The notes: a model not told the origin generated them from the sequence alone. Counted from the first letter of the stretch, positions 32,254 to 45,148 are shown. The stretch is DNA of 64,000 nt from Mycoplasmopsis opalescens ATCC 27921 (GCF_000712185.1 NZ_KL544020.1:26237-90236), one strand, 5' to 3'. Translations and numbers: made by a program.

Positions 32254-32622
32254 GTTATGTTAAGTACAAAATATATTTTCATGTCTAATATTACAATGTT
32301 TGCGATTAATATTTTTATTGCGAACTAGTTTTTTGTGGCATGCGATATTGAGTAAAGTTCATTAAGCAGGTCACGAGCAAAGACCTGCCAACATACAAAA
32401 AAGTCTATAGAGGAGCTTTTAATAATAGTAAATAGTTGAGCAGGCATGCAAAGATGCTATTGAAAGGATATAAAAGCCGAATTATTTAAGTAGGCATACT
32501 TAAGTAATGGTAACAATGCATAACAGTTTGTTACTCTTCGAAAAATTCGTTGGTGCTATAGCTACAATTTAATAAATAATTTTTGTTAACTTGTAAGGCT
32601 TTAGCTTTACAAGTTTTTTTCT
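32254..32622 (+). ncRNA. candidate structured non-coding RNA, unknown class
   Basis: A region with its own TATAAT (32242-32247) and a strong terminator but no open frame with start signals. It contains GC-rich pockets unusual for this genome and several perfect hairpins: GCAGGTC/GACCTGC (about 32366-32388), TTAAGTA/TACTTAA (about 32485-32502), and GTAACAA/TTTGTTAC (about 32510-32533). About 370 nt. It does not contain the tRNA-like ends of tmRNA, the SRP domain IV motif or RNase P cores. A riboswitch-like leader for oppA was considered, but a terminator separates it from that gene; an attenuator is possible. Confidence 0.5.
32588..32622 (+). terminator. terminator of the candidate ncRNA
   Basis: AACTTGTAA (32588-32596) / TTACAAGTT (32607-32615) with inner GCT/AGC pairing, followed by T7. 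Confidence 0.85.
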
Positions 32623-32720
32623 TTCAACGGTTAAAGCACACTTGTTAAGTACTTTTCATGACATATAAAATTATGCTAAAAAGCCTATAGTATAGCTTTT
32701 TTAGGCTACGAAAGGAAAAT

Positions 32721-35678
32721 ATGAAATTAAAAAAAGTTTTACTGTCAATGACAGCAGTATCCACTCTTACTTCAGTTGCTTTAGTAGTAAGCTGTGGTCC
32801 AAAACAAAAGAAAGATGTTGAATTAAGTGAAATTACTAATGAAATAGAAGCTAGAGGCTTCAAAGGTGAGGTTTCTAAAAAATTAATTGAATCATTTGCT
32901 GTTGAAAGGGAATCTGCTAAGAAAGCAAATAAAATTGCTACCGATTTCGCAGATGAAGGAATTTTTCGTGCACTTTACAGCACTGAATATTCAGAAAAAT
33001 CATATGAAATCGATAAATCAGCAGCCTATGGTTCATTATTAAATATACCTGAAGACGCTTTAGTGTCAGGATTAGTCAGAATCGAAAGTATCGGTAGGCC
33101 ACACGTGATGGAGGAAAATGGCAAGAAAGAAATTAAATATCCTTCACTTAACCGCCTTAAATTAGAATTAGCTGACAAAATTATTGTTACCGTTGATGGC
33201 AAGGAGCATGTATTTGACCAAGATGATGTTGATACATATCCAAAACCTGATAAAGATGGAAAATACTATAATAACACTAGATATAAAGCTTATTCTACTA
33301 ATAAAAATAGTGTTAACTCGGAAAATTTCTTAGAATCCTTAAAAAAAGCAACTAAAGTTCAATTTGCAATCCGTAAAGATGTTTTCTGAAGCAAACAAAA
33401 TGGCGAAAAAACAAATTATACTGTTAATGGTGAAGATTTCTGGATCTCATGATTAAGAACTAACTATTTAACAAGCCAAAGACGTTGAAAAGACTTACCA
33501 GCAGGCTCAGTTAAAACGAAAAAAGTTAAGGGTAAGGATGGAAAAGAAACAGAAGTACTTTATACTGAAATTGATGAAGCAGCAGCATTAACAGCATCAG
33601 AGGGTACAAATTACTTTACATCACAAAGAAGATACCCTAACAAATATTTATATGCACTTTATGGTGTAGATGCTGATAAATTTGATAAAAAAGAAACATT
33701 TGTTTCAGAATATCAAGGTCAGTCAGCTGTAACGTTCGAAAAAACAGCGGCTAGTCAATCAGCTTTATGATATGACTTAATTACAAATATCATTGCATCA
33801 GGATATGAATTTGTACCTGCACCATCAAAATACATTAAAGAATTAGATGAAAAAGAACAATGAATAGTTAAACCTTTTGAATCTGATAAAACAGGTGGCA
33901 AATCTAAAGAACAAATTACACAAGAATTAAAAGATAAAATTAGGCTTTTAGAGAAGAATAACCCATTAAGAACTTCTGGTATTTACTGATATGGTGTATC
34001 TAATGAAGGTGTTTTAGGTGTCGGCCCATATCTATACAAAGGCTACAAGAAAAATGGCGAAGTAACTTTAGAAAAAAACCCTAACTACTACGACAAATTA
34101 TTTGTAAATAACACTAAATCTGGTGGTTTAAAACAAACTGGAATTAATAAGATTGTCTTAGCTTACAAAAAAATTGACGACAGTCAAATTAAAACAACTT
34201 TATATCAAGAATTCATAAGCGGTAGATTAGCTTCAGTACAATTTTCACAATTAGAAGCATCAGCTGAAAATGAAGTTAAACAAAACCCAGAAGTTTATGG
34301 ATTAAGCTATGCTAAAGAATACAATACTAACAAATTAAGAACTGAGTTAACACCACAATTATTACCATCATTTGACGCAACAGAAACTACAGCCGAAAAC
34401 CTTGAATGATACAACGATAACTTCGCAAAATTAATGTATGGTGTTTCAAAAGAAGAATTAACTAAAGTTCAAGATCAAAAAGCGGCTTCAATTTTAAGCA
34501 CATCATATGCAGGAACAGGTTTAGTCTTTAGAACAATTATCGGTGCAGCGCTAAACCATGCACACTTTACTAACCAACTATACTCAAGCAAAACCAGACC
34601 ATGATTAGTTTATGTACCACAAGATGGACAAATCGGTGGAACTGATGCACTTAACTCAGATAAAAAGACCCCAATTGATTACTATGACACATTAAATAGT
34701 GTCTATGCAGTAGATAAAGACATAAACAAAGTCAAAGATAAAAATAACAAAACTGAGGTATCTGTTAAAGATGCTACAGACGCTATTTCACAAACTTCAG
34801 GTGATGGAGCTTATAAATCACCAATGTTTGAAGAGCTTAAGAGTGCAATGAAACAACTACTTGATCAAGTTTATCGAACATATAACATTCCAGCTACTGA
34901 AAAAATCGAATTCTCACTAATTCACCGTTACACAAACTGAGGGCCAATAAGCTTTGAAACAGAAAGTAAAAAATTAGTTGAGACATTAAACCAATTAGAT
35001 AGTAGATTAGATATTAAATATGAAAAATATGGCAAAAATGAAATTCCAAAGATTTATGCCTCATTATTCTACAATAAGGCTTGAGTAACTGCTGCTGGAT
35101 GAGGCAATGACGTTGACAACATTGGTTCATCATGAGATGGTATGATTAATGTTTCTGCTGGTATTGGTGCATTAGGATTATTAGCTCATGATGAAGTTGC
35201 ACAAAACAAATTAAAAGCTTCATTCCCTGAAGTTGTAGAATTAGCAAAAGCATTTTCAAAATACATTGATGATAACTCAGCAGCTACAGCTTCAAATGAT
35301 AAATTATTTGTTGTGCCTGAAGAATTAAAACCAGTTAACTGAAAAAATATGCCAATTCACGTTGTAGGTACAATCAGTGACAACTTTGTACACATCGAGA
35401 AAAAGGAAAACAAATACGTAATCAGTGAAAAAGCTAATACTGCTACTGATTTAGGTACAATTAGAGCTCAATTCCTATTAACTTATGCACGTAATCAAAC
35501 AAACGCTAAAAACATTGAATTAACTAAACAATTAGCACACTGAATCGGTATAACTAATTATGACAATGAAAAGAATGTTTTAAAAGAAACCTTTTCACCA
35601 GTTTTACTTGCTCCAACAATGTTAAGAGCTGACACCGGTGAAAATGGATTATGATTCCAAGATATCATCCTAATCTAG
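32721..35678 (+). CDS. oppA: oligopeptide-binding lipoprotein, OppA-like
   Basis: 985 residues. Signal MKLKKVLLSMTAVSTLTSVA and lipobox ending VVSC. The mature region has the family 5 extracellular solute-binding fold: GVGPYLYKGYKKNGEVTLEKNPNYYD, then an insertion-rich C-terminal half. It is larger than usual OppA (about 550 residues), as is common for mycoplasma OppA. It precedes oppBCDF, from which two hairpin elements separate it. SD AAGGAAAAT. About a dozen UGA Trp codons. Mycoplasma OppA is also reported as a surface ecto-ATPase, but I see no decisive motif here. Confidence 0.87.
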
Positions 35679-35679
35679 T

Positions 35680-35712
35680 ATTTTGTTCCCAAATTAGCTG
35701 TACTACAGCTTT
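35680..35712. repeat. dispersed GTTCCCAAA / CTGTACTACAG element, half copy
   Basis: ATTTTGTTCCCAAATTAG followed by CTGTACTACAG, starting directly after the oppA stop. The right GTTCCCAA arm is missing, in contrast to the complete copy 70 bases on. Confidence 0.7.
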
Positions 35713-35755
35713 AAAGTTAACAATACGAAAAAATATAAAAATATAAAAAAATATT

Positions 35756-35805
35756 AAATTGTTCCCAAAATAACTGTAGTGCAGTATTATTGGGAACAAT
35801 TTTTA
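35756..35805 (+). terminator. complete copy of the dispersed element, likely oppA terminator
   Basis: Perfect 13-bp arms AAATTGTTCCCAA (35756-35768) / TTGGGAACAATTT (35790-35802). The inner part ACTGTAGTGCAGT forms a second hairpin. A T-rich run follows. It lies between oppA and oppB and would separate their transcription or allow partial read-through. Confidence 0.75.
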
Positions 35806-35893
35806 TTATTATCATTCTTTGAATAATATATTAATACTTTATAATATTAAGAGATATTTATATAAATAGTTTAGATTTATAAGAGAGGTAATA

Positions 35894-36967
35894 ATGATCA
35901 GATATATGCTGAAGCGTTTGGGGTTAGCGATCCTGACACTGCTGATAATTTTAGTTTTTGCTTATGTTATGATATTTCTTTTTGCAGATACGCCATACGA
36001 TAAGCAACTACTAAAGCCAGGTTTAAAACAACATGAAATTGCTGCTATCCAAAACAAAATAAATCAGTATCGTGAAACTCCTCTTCACGTTGCTTTTTGA
36101 GGATATGTAAAGTCATTCTTTGATAAAGAACATCCATTTGGTGTAATTTACAATGAAACAGCTAACTATAAAACCATTCCTGAATTGTTCTTTTATCCAA
36201 TTAGATGAACAATTTTAGTTTCATTGCCAGGCTTTATTTTGAGTTCAATTTTAGGTACTATTTTAGGTATTTTCGCTGGTTACAAACGGGGAACAATTTG
36301 AGATACAATTATTAATATTTTTATCTTAATTTTTATTGCTATACCAAGTTTTATTATGGCACCAATTATCTTAAATATTTCACGTAGAATTGGTTTTGAC
36401 ATTATTTTTAGATATCCTGAAGATGTCGGCTCAAGCTGAGGAAAAACAATTTTAAGTTTAATTCCAGCCATTGTAACAATAACTTTTTCATCTTTAGCTG
36501 TGTACACAATGTATGCACGTAACCAAGTTGTTACTGTTTTAACAAGTAACTATATTTTAATCGCTAAAGCAAAAGGATTGTCAAAAACAAGCGTCTTTTT
36601 CAAATATGTTTTTAGAAATATTTCAATTCCTCTTTCGGCAATTATACTCCCTTCATACATTGGATTATTAAGTGGTAGTTTAATTATTGAAACATTCTGA
36701 GGAATTCAAGGTACATCAACAGTTATTGTTCAAGCTTTTCCAAATGCTGAAATCAATATTGTTATGTTTAACATCTTCTTCTTCACCTCTTTAAGCTTAT
36801 TTACAGACATTTTGGTCGATGTATCATATGTTCTAATTGACCCTAGAATTAAATACCAAGCTTCAAGTGGTATTAATATCTTTACAATTTTAAAAGCTAA
36901 AAAATATCGTAAACAACAATATAAAGAGCTACAGGCTCAAAAATTAACTATGGAAGGAGGCAAATAA
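35894..36967 (+). CDS. oppB: Oligopeptide ABC transporter permease OppB
   Basis: 357 residues. Starts MIRYMLKRLGLAILTLLII, the usual OppB/DppB N-terminus, with about six membrane segments and the coupling loop ARNQVVTVLTSNYILIAKAKGLSKTSVFFKYVFRN. SD GAGAGGT. oppC begins two bases after the stop. Forms the peptide channel with OppC. Confidence 0.93.
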
Positions 36968-36968
36968 T

Positions 36969-38255
36969 ATGAATTCTTCAGAATTTAACCGCAAGTATCA
37001 GCTTTCAGAAAAAAATATCGTTAGAATTCATTTAGCTAAAGAACGCCAACTTTCATCAAGCTTAGGCGGTAAACCAAAAGTTTTAGCCGTTGAAATCATT
37101 AAAAGATTTTTTAAAAACCCTGCTGTTTTAATTTCCACAATTATTTTAATTTCACTAATTATTGCTGCTTTGATTTTTAGATATACATCAATTCACGAAC
37201 CAGGAAAAGAGATTTACAATGGAACTTATTCATCGGTAAAATCAATCCCTAGTGTTGACCGTGATTATAATATTATCAATGATGATCGTCTTTTGAGAAA
37301 CATAGAATTAATTAAAAAGAATCCAAGTTATGCTGCACTATGAGATAGCGTAAAAATTGATCAGGTCGGTCTTAATAAATGAGGACACTATCGTGACATT
37401 TTATTTGCCAACAGAATTTACGAATTAACTCAACAAGAAGGTCGTAAACTAGCTAATGAATTAGTTCAAGCTTGAGGGCTAAACTTAGACGCTGAAGGTT
37501 TTGAAAATCTACAAGCTCTTTTAATAACTCCTGATTTAGTTGCTGATTTTATCCAAAAAACACCAAGAATTTACACTTTATTAGGAACTAACCAGCTTGG
37601 TAAAGATATTTGAACAACAATTTGAGCTGGTACCTTAGAAAGTTTAATGTTAGCTTTCTCAGTTGCAACAATTGAAATGATTATTGGTGTAGCTGTTGGT
37701 GCATACTTAGGTTTTCACACCGGTAAATGAATCGATAGCGTCATGATGCGTGTCATCGAAATTTTCCAAGCTCCACCATCAATTATTTGAATTTTAATGT
37801 TCGTAAGTATTGGCGGTTCAAACCTATGGGTTTTATTCGCTGCCTTAATTTTTACAGGCTGAACGGGTCCAATTGGTGTTACTCGTTTATACATTATTAC
37901 CGTGAAAGACGAAGAATACATTACAGCTTCTAGAAGTATCGGTGCTAAAACTAGCCGTCAAATCTTTATCCACGCATTACCTGCTATCATGGGTAAAATT
38001 GCAATGTTCTATGTTCGTCGTATCCCAAGTATTATCCTTTCTGTTGCTTCATTAGCATTCTTAGGATTTTTCAAAGGTGAAGGATCAAATAACTTAGGGC
38101 AATTTATTCAAGAAAACTCAGGTAGTGCTGGCACTAACCCATGAATTTTAGCTCTTCCAATCTTAATTTTAGTAACAATTAGCTTAACGATGCAATTTAT
38201 TGCAATTGGCTTACACGATGCCCTTGATCCAAAAGTTATTAAGCTTAAAAAATAA
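36969..38255 (+). CDS. oppC: Oligopeptide ABC transporter permease OppC
   Basis: 428 residues, with a long N-terminal cytoplasmic part, TM1 AVLISTIILISLIIAALIFR, an extracytoplasmic insertion of about 120 residues, and the TM core LGTNQLGKDIWTTIWAGTL. The coupling motif is YITASRSIGAKTSRQIFIHALPAIMGKI. SD GGAGG overlaps the oppB end. Longer than typical OppC (about 300), mostly in the first loop. Confidence 0.92.
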
Positions 38256-38311
38256 CACTTACTTTAAACTAAAAAAAACTAACTACGTAGTAAAAAAAAG
38301 AAAGAATAATT

Positions 38312-39448
38312 ATGCAAGAAAATAAAACAATTAATATTTCTGAAGAAGCTAAAAGTAGACATATTCCAGCTCGCTTGATTGCCGAACCATTAAAAGAAGG
38401 CAAATTATTAACAGTTAGAAATTTACGTGTTGACTTTAAAAACGGACGCAAAAATTTTATTCGGATTGTTCGTGGCTTAGATTTAGACATCCAACAAGGC
38501 CAAATTGTTGGCCTTGTTGGTGAAAGTGGATCAGGCAAAAGTGTTACCAGTAAATCATTAATCAATGTTAACGAAGGAGCAACCATGGTTGCGGACCAAA
38601 TGCAAATTCTTGATATTGATTTAACTAAAATTAAGAAAGAAAAAGACTGACAAAAAATTCGTGGACAATACATTGGCTATATTCCACAAGATCCTTTAAC
38701 AAGCTTAAACCCAACAAGAAAAATTGGTAAGCAATTGCTTGATGCTTTAAACATCAATAAAGACTGAAAAAATAAACCCCTTAAAGAGAAAAAAGACTAT
38801 TTAATAGGCTTATTAGAAAAATTTGGTATTCGTGATGCTAAGGATGTTTTTGAACGATATCCTCATACTCTTAGTGGTGGTATGAAGCAACGGGTAGTTA
38901 TTACTATGGTTGTTGCTTTAAATCCTAAATTAATTATTGCTGACGAACCAACCACAGCACTTGACCCAACTGTTCAAGCCTCAGTATTAGCTTTATTTGA
39001 ACAAATTAGAAGCAAAATGAACATTAGTATCATTTTAATTAGCCACAACATTAGCGTTGTAGCTAAATTCTGTGATTATATTTATGTAATGTATGCCGGA
39101 AAAATTGTTGAACGGGGCACCAGAAAAGATATTTTCACTGACCCAAGACACCCATACACATGAGCTTTAATCTCAGCTATTCCTGAAACCTCGCAAGAAA
39201 GACTTTACAACATTAAAGGTACACCTCCGGATATGGAAAACTTACCTTTAGGTGATCCTTTTGCTCCACGTAATGAATACGCTTTAGAAATTGATTTTTA
39301 CAAAGAACCACCTCTTATCGAAGTTAATTCACACCATAAAGCTGCAACTTGACTATTACACCCTGATGCTCCAAAAATCGAATATTCACATGAATTAAAA
39401 GTTAGAATCGATAGCTTTAGAAAGGCATTTAAAGATGATGCAAAATAA
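38312..39448 (+). CDS. oppD: Oligopeptide ABC transporter ATPase OppD
   Basis: 378 residues. Walker A GESGSGKSVTS (near 71), Q-loop GYIPQDPLTSLNP, signature LSGGMKQRVVI, Walker B LIIADEPTTALD, H-loop LISHN. The oligopeptide-transporter C-terminal domain here lacks the usual Cys-rich Fe-S/zinc cluster: TPPDMENLPLGDPFAPRNEYA. Normal length, without the giant insertion found in its partner OppF. oppF overlaps its last 14 bases. Confidence 0.93.
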
Positions 39449-42248
39449 TGACAAACAAAAAGAACCAATCATCGAAATTCAAGGCTTAAAAAAATACTTC
39501 CATAACGGAAGCATCGTAAATAAAGCTGTTGATAATATCTCTTTTAACCTATACGAAGGCGAAATTGTCGGTCTTATCGGTGAATCAGGCTCAGGTAAAA
39601 CCACAGTGGGTCGTTCATTATTGCGTTTATATGATGATTTTAACGGCTTCGTAACACTTAATGGTAAAGTAATTTCAGGTAAAAGCATCTCTCAACGTGA
39701 TACAAGATATTTACGTCGCAATATTCAAATGATCTTCCAAGATCCGCATGCTTCTTTAAATGGTCAAAAAAATATTTTCTCAACTTTAAAAGAACCATTA
39801 ATTGTTAACGGTATTATCCGTGAACGCATTAAAGATATTTTTAGCGACTGAAAAGATGTTAAAAAAATGTTCTATTATACTTTCCAAGAACGCTATTTAA
39901 ATCTAACTTTACAAAACTGAGAAACTATCAACTCGGTATCAAAAGAATTTTTCCCAGAATGAATCGAACGTCTAAAAGGCTATGAATATGATGATTCGTT
40001 AACTCTAGAAGATAACTTTAATAACTTTTTTGGCTACTTAGAAGAAAAACAGGATATGGAAAGTATCATTGTTAATAATATGTATCGTAATACCGATAAT
40101 CTTATTAATTTTTACTATGAAAAACAACAAGATTATCGCGACAACAACTTAGAATACGATGAAAGTGCCATGGTTAATGCTTTAGCCGATTATAAAAAAG
40201 CTCAAAAATTAGTAGTAATGTCAATTGAACAATATGAAGCTCAAAAAAAATTGAAATTAGCTAAAGCAGAGTTAATGAACTTTAAGCAAGAACAACGTGA
40301 AAGTATGATTAGCAACAAAAACACTTTCCGTAACTTTGCTTCAGAATTTAAAAACGACAAACGTATTTCATATGTTGCTGCTTTAATGACTTATGATTTA
40401 GATACTCATACCCACCATATTAAACAAATTATTTTAAAAGAAAAACTACGCGAGGAAGTTAAAAAACTTGCCTTAAAATGCAAATATTTAACTTATCGTG
40501 AAGCTCGCGATACAGTTGATCAATTAGTAGCTTATGCGTCTTCATTTTACCAAGATTATTTCATTGATGTTGAATATAGTCCAAAAATTAAGCGTCAACT
40601 TAAAGAAATTATCCGTAAACAATTTAAGTTCGATTCTTCAAAAGCTGAACAATTATCAATTGAAAATGAACTAGCTTACAAAAATAAATTAAACGCATAT
40701 AAATCTCAAATTGCTTCATATGAAAAAATAATCAAAGATAAATCAATTAAGCCTTCATACACACAAGAACAACTAGAAACATACAAAAAAACTTATGAAG
40801 AAGCTTATAGAATTAATAGAGAAAATTTAGCTGCCTTTTTCTTAGAATATAAAAATACTATTAGTCAATTAGCTCAAAAAACTAGTGATGCTTATAATTT
40901 ATATTTAGAATTAGTGCAAATGAAAACTAAAGCTAATCAACTTTTTGAAATTGTTCAAAAAAGCTTCTTTACAGTGCTAAAAGACAAATTAAGTAAATTA
41001 ACTAATGCAAACGAAAAAGCAGATTTAAAGAAGCAAATCTCTTTATTCCATTCTAAAATTTCATCAAAATGACAAACTCTTAAATCGTTTGATATTGAAA
41101 CCAAATTCTTACGAAGAGATATCCGTTCAATAAAAAGCTTATTAGGTATCGCTTTTAATGAAAAAAATCCAACCAAATACACTAGCAAGAAATTTAATTT
41201 CTGCATCAAGCATAAAATTTCAAGCTTATTAACAAAAACAACAATTTACAAAGCTTTAGAAGATGTTGGATTATTAAAACAGTTTGCTTATCGTTATCCT
41301 CATGAATTCTCGGGAGGACAACGTCAAAGAATTGTTATAGCTCGTGCTTTAATTACACAACCTAAAGTTATTGTTGCTGATGAACCTATTGCTTCGCTTG
41401 ATATTTCTATCCAAGCGCAAGTTGTTAACTTGTTAAAAGATTTATGTGAGCAAAAAAATATTGGTTTAATTTTCATTGCCCATGACTTATCAATGGTTGA
41501 ATATATCGCTAATAGAGTTCAAATAATGCACTTGGGTAAAATTGTTGAAAGTGGCGACACAGCCAAAGTTTATGCACACCCAACGCACCCATATACAATT
41601 AACTTATTCAAAGCAATTCCTAAGATTTCAAACTCAAATGAAAAATTTACAAACATCAATTTCGAAATTGAATACCTTAAAGGTCAACAATATCCAAATG
41701 TGCCAACAATGTATCAAATCGAAGATGATCACTATATTTATGGAACTGATGAACAAGTTAAAAAATGATGTGCTAATGACGCATCACTAAATCCTGTTTC
41801 TGTAGCTAAAAGTACTGTAGAAAAACAAAATTCGCAACAAGACACAAAATCAAGCATCATTAACCATGAAGCTTTTGATGGCTTAGAAGAAATCCCATTA
41901 GATATTCAATACACACAAGTTATCGATCACGAAAAGATAAATAACTTAGATTTATTAGCAAAAGACAATATTAAAAAATCAGCAGAAAATCTTAATAAAA
42001 ATGATGAATCTTTAACTAAAACATCAAAAGAAACAATTCAAGCTCATGATAAAGATTCAAGCTTATCTACTAAACAAACTGTTGAACCGGTTAAAAAATC
42101 AAAAGCAAAAAATGCTAGTGTTAAAGAGGAAACAAAAAAAGTAGTCGACATTGAATCATTATCTGGTCACTATAAAAACAGAAGAAAAAACGATATTGTT
42201 GCTAAATGATATCAAAAAACAAAAGCTAAGAGAAAGCCTGTTAAATAA
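39435..42248 (+). CDS. oppF: Oligopeptide ABC transporter ATPase OppF with giant insertion and C-terminal tail
   Basis: 937 residues, about three times a normal OppF. Walker A GESGSGKTT at residue 49, Q-loop Gln102 (MIFQDPHASLN), signature FSGGQRQR near 626, Walker B VIVADEPIASLD, H-loop IAHD. About 520 residues separate Q-loop and signature, versus about 55 normally. The insert is helical, Lys/Glu/Gln-rich, probably coiled coil. After the normal OppF end (about residue 775) comes a further Ser/Lys-rich tail of about 160 residues. Long OppF forms occur in other mycoplasmas. All catalytic motifs are intact. Confidence 0.93.
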
Positions 42249-42727
42249 TGAACCTCCGAGAATATTATTATCAAGGCTTTAGCAAAAATAAATTAATTCA
42301 TTTTTTAGTTGTTTTAAGTATTTCTTTACTAATTGGTGTTATCTACTTTTTTGTGGCAACATTTAAATTTGGTCTTTCTAAAGCAATTGTTTTGAGTAAC
42401 ACATTTTTTGCACCAGGTGTAACTTTATGTTGTTATTCAATTGTTCTTCCTTCTTTTTTAAACGGTCTAGGCAGCACAATTTTTAAGGCCCGTGAAAATC
42501 GAAGAATTGACACACTTAAAAATAAAATTGAATCAGAAAGATATAAATCATCAACAATAAGAAAAACAGAAAATATTGTTGCTTGAGAAAAAGAATATGA
42601 AAGATTAGTTAAACAAAAAGAAATTAATGCAAATACACCACGTAATAATTTAATTTACTATTACATGCTTTTAATTGGTGTAGTTTTATGCTTAATTGCT
42701 CTAATAATTTATTTTGCGATGAAATAA
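42248..42727 (+). CDS. small three-TM membrane protein, last gene of opp operon
   Basis: 159 residues. TMs FLVVLSISLLIGVIYFFVATF, SNTFFAPGVTLCCYSIVLPS and YYYMLLIGVVLCLIALIIYF, with a charged helical loop between the last two. The ATG shares a base with the oppF stop (TAATG), so it is coupled. Possibly a DUF3899-type protein, but I am not sure. Terminator follows. Confidence 0.7.
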
Positions 42728-42731
42728 AAAC

Positions 42732-42758
42732 CTCGTTAATATTTAACGAGATTTTTTT
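42732..42758 (+). terminator. opp operon terminator
   Basis: CTCGTTAA (42732-42739) / TTAACGAG (42743-42750) followed by T7. Confidence 0.85.
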
Positions 42759-42763
42759 ATTTT

Positions 42764-42801
42764 TTTACCTTTAAACCTGTAATACAGGCTTAAAAGTAAA
42801 A
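42764..42801 (-). terminator. hairpin at the end of the nuclease-pair operon
   Basis: Imperfect inverted repeat with arms TTTACCTTTAAACCTG and CAGGCTTAAAAGTAAA; TAATA-type loop. On the minus strand it ends in AGGTAAAAAAATAAAAAAAT, so it is T-poor; it may instead be a diverged copy of the dispersed palindrome family (CCTGTAATACAGG). Confidence 0.45.
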
Positions 42802-42820
42802 TTCTTAATAAAAATGTTTA

Positions 42821-45148
42821 TTATGAATTGATATCAATAGGTATTATCTTAGAACTTGATTTATCATAAATATAAATTTGATTTTCCTCAATCTGATATT
42901 TATAGTCTTCAATTTCTGGGAAAGTATTTTTAATTAATGATTCAATAAAATCGAAAACAACAAGCATTGATAAAACATCATTTTCACAATATTCTTTTAG
43001 CTTTTCACTTTTAACTTTTCAATGTTCATCACCAATTTTTCCTAGATTACGATTTAAAATTATTTCTAAAGCCATTGATCCGTTTTTAACTTCTAAATCC
43101 TGATATTTTTTAAAAGGATAAAATGATTTAAAATTATTTTCTGAAATCAATTTTTCGATTTTTTTAATGCTGCTAAAGCCCTTTAGGAATTGGCAATAAA
43201 TATTAATTTTCGGAAAATTTTGTACGATCTTTAATTTACGAGGTTCATTTATATTAGCTTTAATGCCATCTAAGGTGTGATTATAAGAGAAATTTTTGAT
43301 GAAGTTAGTATAAAAAACTTCTAAATCACCAGAATCATTTGCGGATACTTTGAAAAAATCAAGCAAGTCGAAGCTTTTGGCTTTTATTTCTTGCACAATT
43401 GCTTCAAATTTTAATTCAGACAAACCTCTTTCTTCAAATTTGGTTATAAATTCTTTGTCATTATTTGCATAAGCAGCCCTAATGTAATTTAATAGTTCTC
43501 GATTTCTAGAATTTTCATAAGATTGATTAAAAACAACGTAAAATGATGCTTTTGGATCATAAACTGATAAAACAACATCAATTATATCTATTAATTGGAT
43601 ATTTAGTGGATCTTTGATTATATTTTCCTTTTCAATTATTTTGCCATTAATCGTTTTTATTATTGAAACTTGAGGTGTTACTTGTAAATAAGGCTTAATT
43701 CCTTCAAAAATTGGTATTAAAGTAGCTAATCCTTCATAATCGTATCAAACAATTAGCTGGTTTTTACGGTGTAATAATGATAAGAGGCGAATTGATTCTA
43801 AAGTAAAAAAATTTGGTATAGCCAGATATTCGTCAATTTTTTCAATGTAATTAGTTACGGTAGCATGGTTAACTTCATTTAATATTGAATTAACTTTTCA
43901 AGTGCTTGTTCCTGACCAGGTTCGACCATCTGCATATGTTTTTGCTATTAGTTTATTAGATTGACTATTATTTCATTTTTTAGTTGGCGGCAATTCTAAA
44001 TCCAATTCAAGATTTCCATTTTTTATTTTTGAATAAATTGGCTTTTCAATAAAAAAAGCATTAATTATTTTTGAAATAGTTTTTTCAAAGTTAATAAAAG
44101 GCAATTCTACATCACAGGATAATTCATTAGCGCATAAGAGTGCATCATCAATAGAAAAAATATGATTATTTTCTTCTAAATAAGGGGCTGAATTTAATAA
44201 GTCTTTTATCTCTTTGCTTTTAAATCTTGGATTTTTAATGCAATAATCTGACTGAATGATATTTATAATACGCGCGGAGCTTTCTATATTATTGCTATCT
44301 TTGAATGTCATATATTCAAATATTTTTCCGCTATTAATATGTGGATGAACATACTTGGCTTTACTTTTATCTTTTGACGAATTGGAACCTTCAGCTTCTT
44401 GGAATACCAATTCATTTTTGTGACAATTTTCCCCATCAATTGTAACTATTTTTATCTTTTTTACAGGTATTTTAGATAATTTTAAAACATTATAAACAAA
44501 GAATGAATTTAGATAATCGGTTCTTTTAGTTGATGCAGAAAGTTTCCCTAAATACACTATTTTGTTAAGCTTATCATATGCTAAAACAGAGGCTTTTAGT
44601 CAAAATTCATTATTATTTTGGTCATTATAATAAGGATAGAAAAAAGTTGGGTTAACTAAATAGTCATATTTTGTGTCGCTTAATATTTTATTTAGTTCAT
44701 CAAAATATTTTTTTTGCGCTTCTATAGGAACAATTCCAGTGTAGTACTGTACTTTTGGTGAATTATTAAATAAATTTTTTTTGAGGTGCTGATTTAGTTG
44801 ATTTTGAGCTTCCATAAACATTGTTTTGTTATCACGAGCATAATTTCAATAGATTCCAGCGTTTTTTGACTCTTCTTGAATTATTTTTTGAATTGTCTCG
44901 TAGGAGACTTCACTTGCGTCTTTTTCTTCTTCATCTTCTTCATCTTCTTCATTATTATAAGAAAATAAATCAGATATATTATGGCTAATTTTATTTTCGT
45001 TAGCATCATTAAATTTATCAGTGTATAGCTTAAAACCATTTATGTCTTCTTGTGGTAATTCATTATCATCGTTTCATATAAAATAATCTTGGTCAGCGTA
45101 TGATTTGGCTAAAATTTTACTAGTTATATTTATAATTTTTCCGGCCAT
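42821..45148 (-). CDS. DUF2779-type predicted DEDD exonuclease
   Basis: 775 residues. The C-terminal half has the DUF2779 layout: LIVWYDYEGLATLIP (Asp/Glu metal ligands), SFYVVFNQSYENSRNRELL, and GSMALEIILNR followed by YCENDVLSMLVVFDF, the YxxxD end of a DnaQ/RNase H-like fold. The N-terminal half is Asn/Lys-rich and contains an acidic run EEDEEDEEE coded by a short trinucleotide-type repeat. It begins directly after the stop of the YqaJ-like gene (TAA then ATG), so the two are coupled. Function unknown; probable DNA or RNA processing or defence role. Confidence 0.8.

Noticed and set aside
32254..32622. tmRNA
   Set aside because: No GGTTCGA T-arm and no CCA-type 3' end, and no tag-like reading frame was found.
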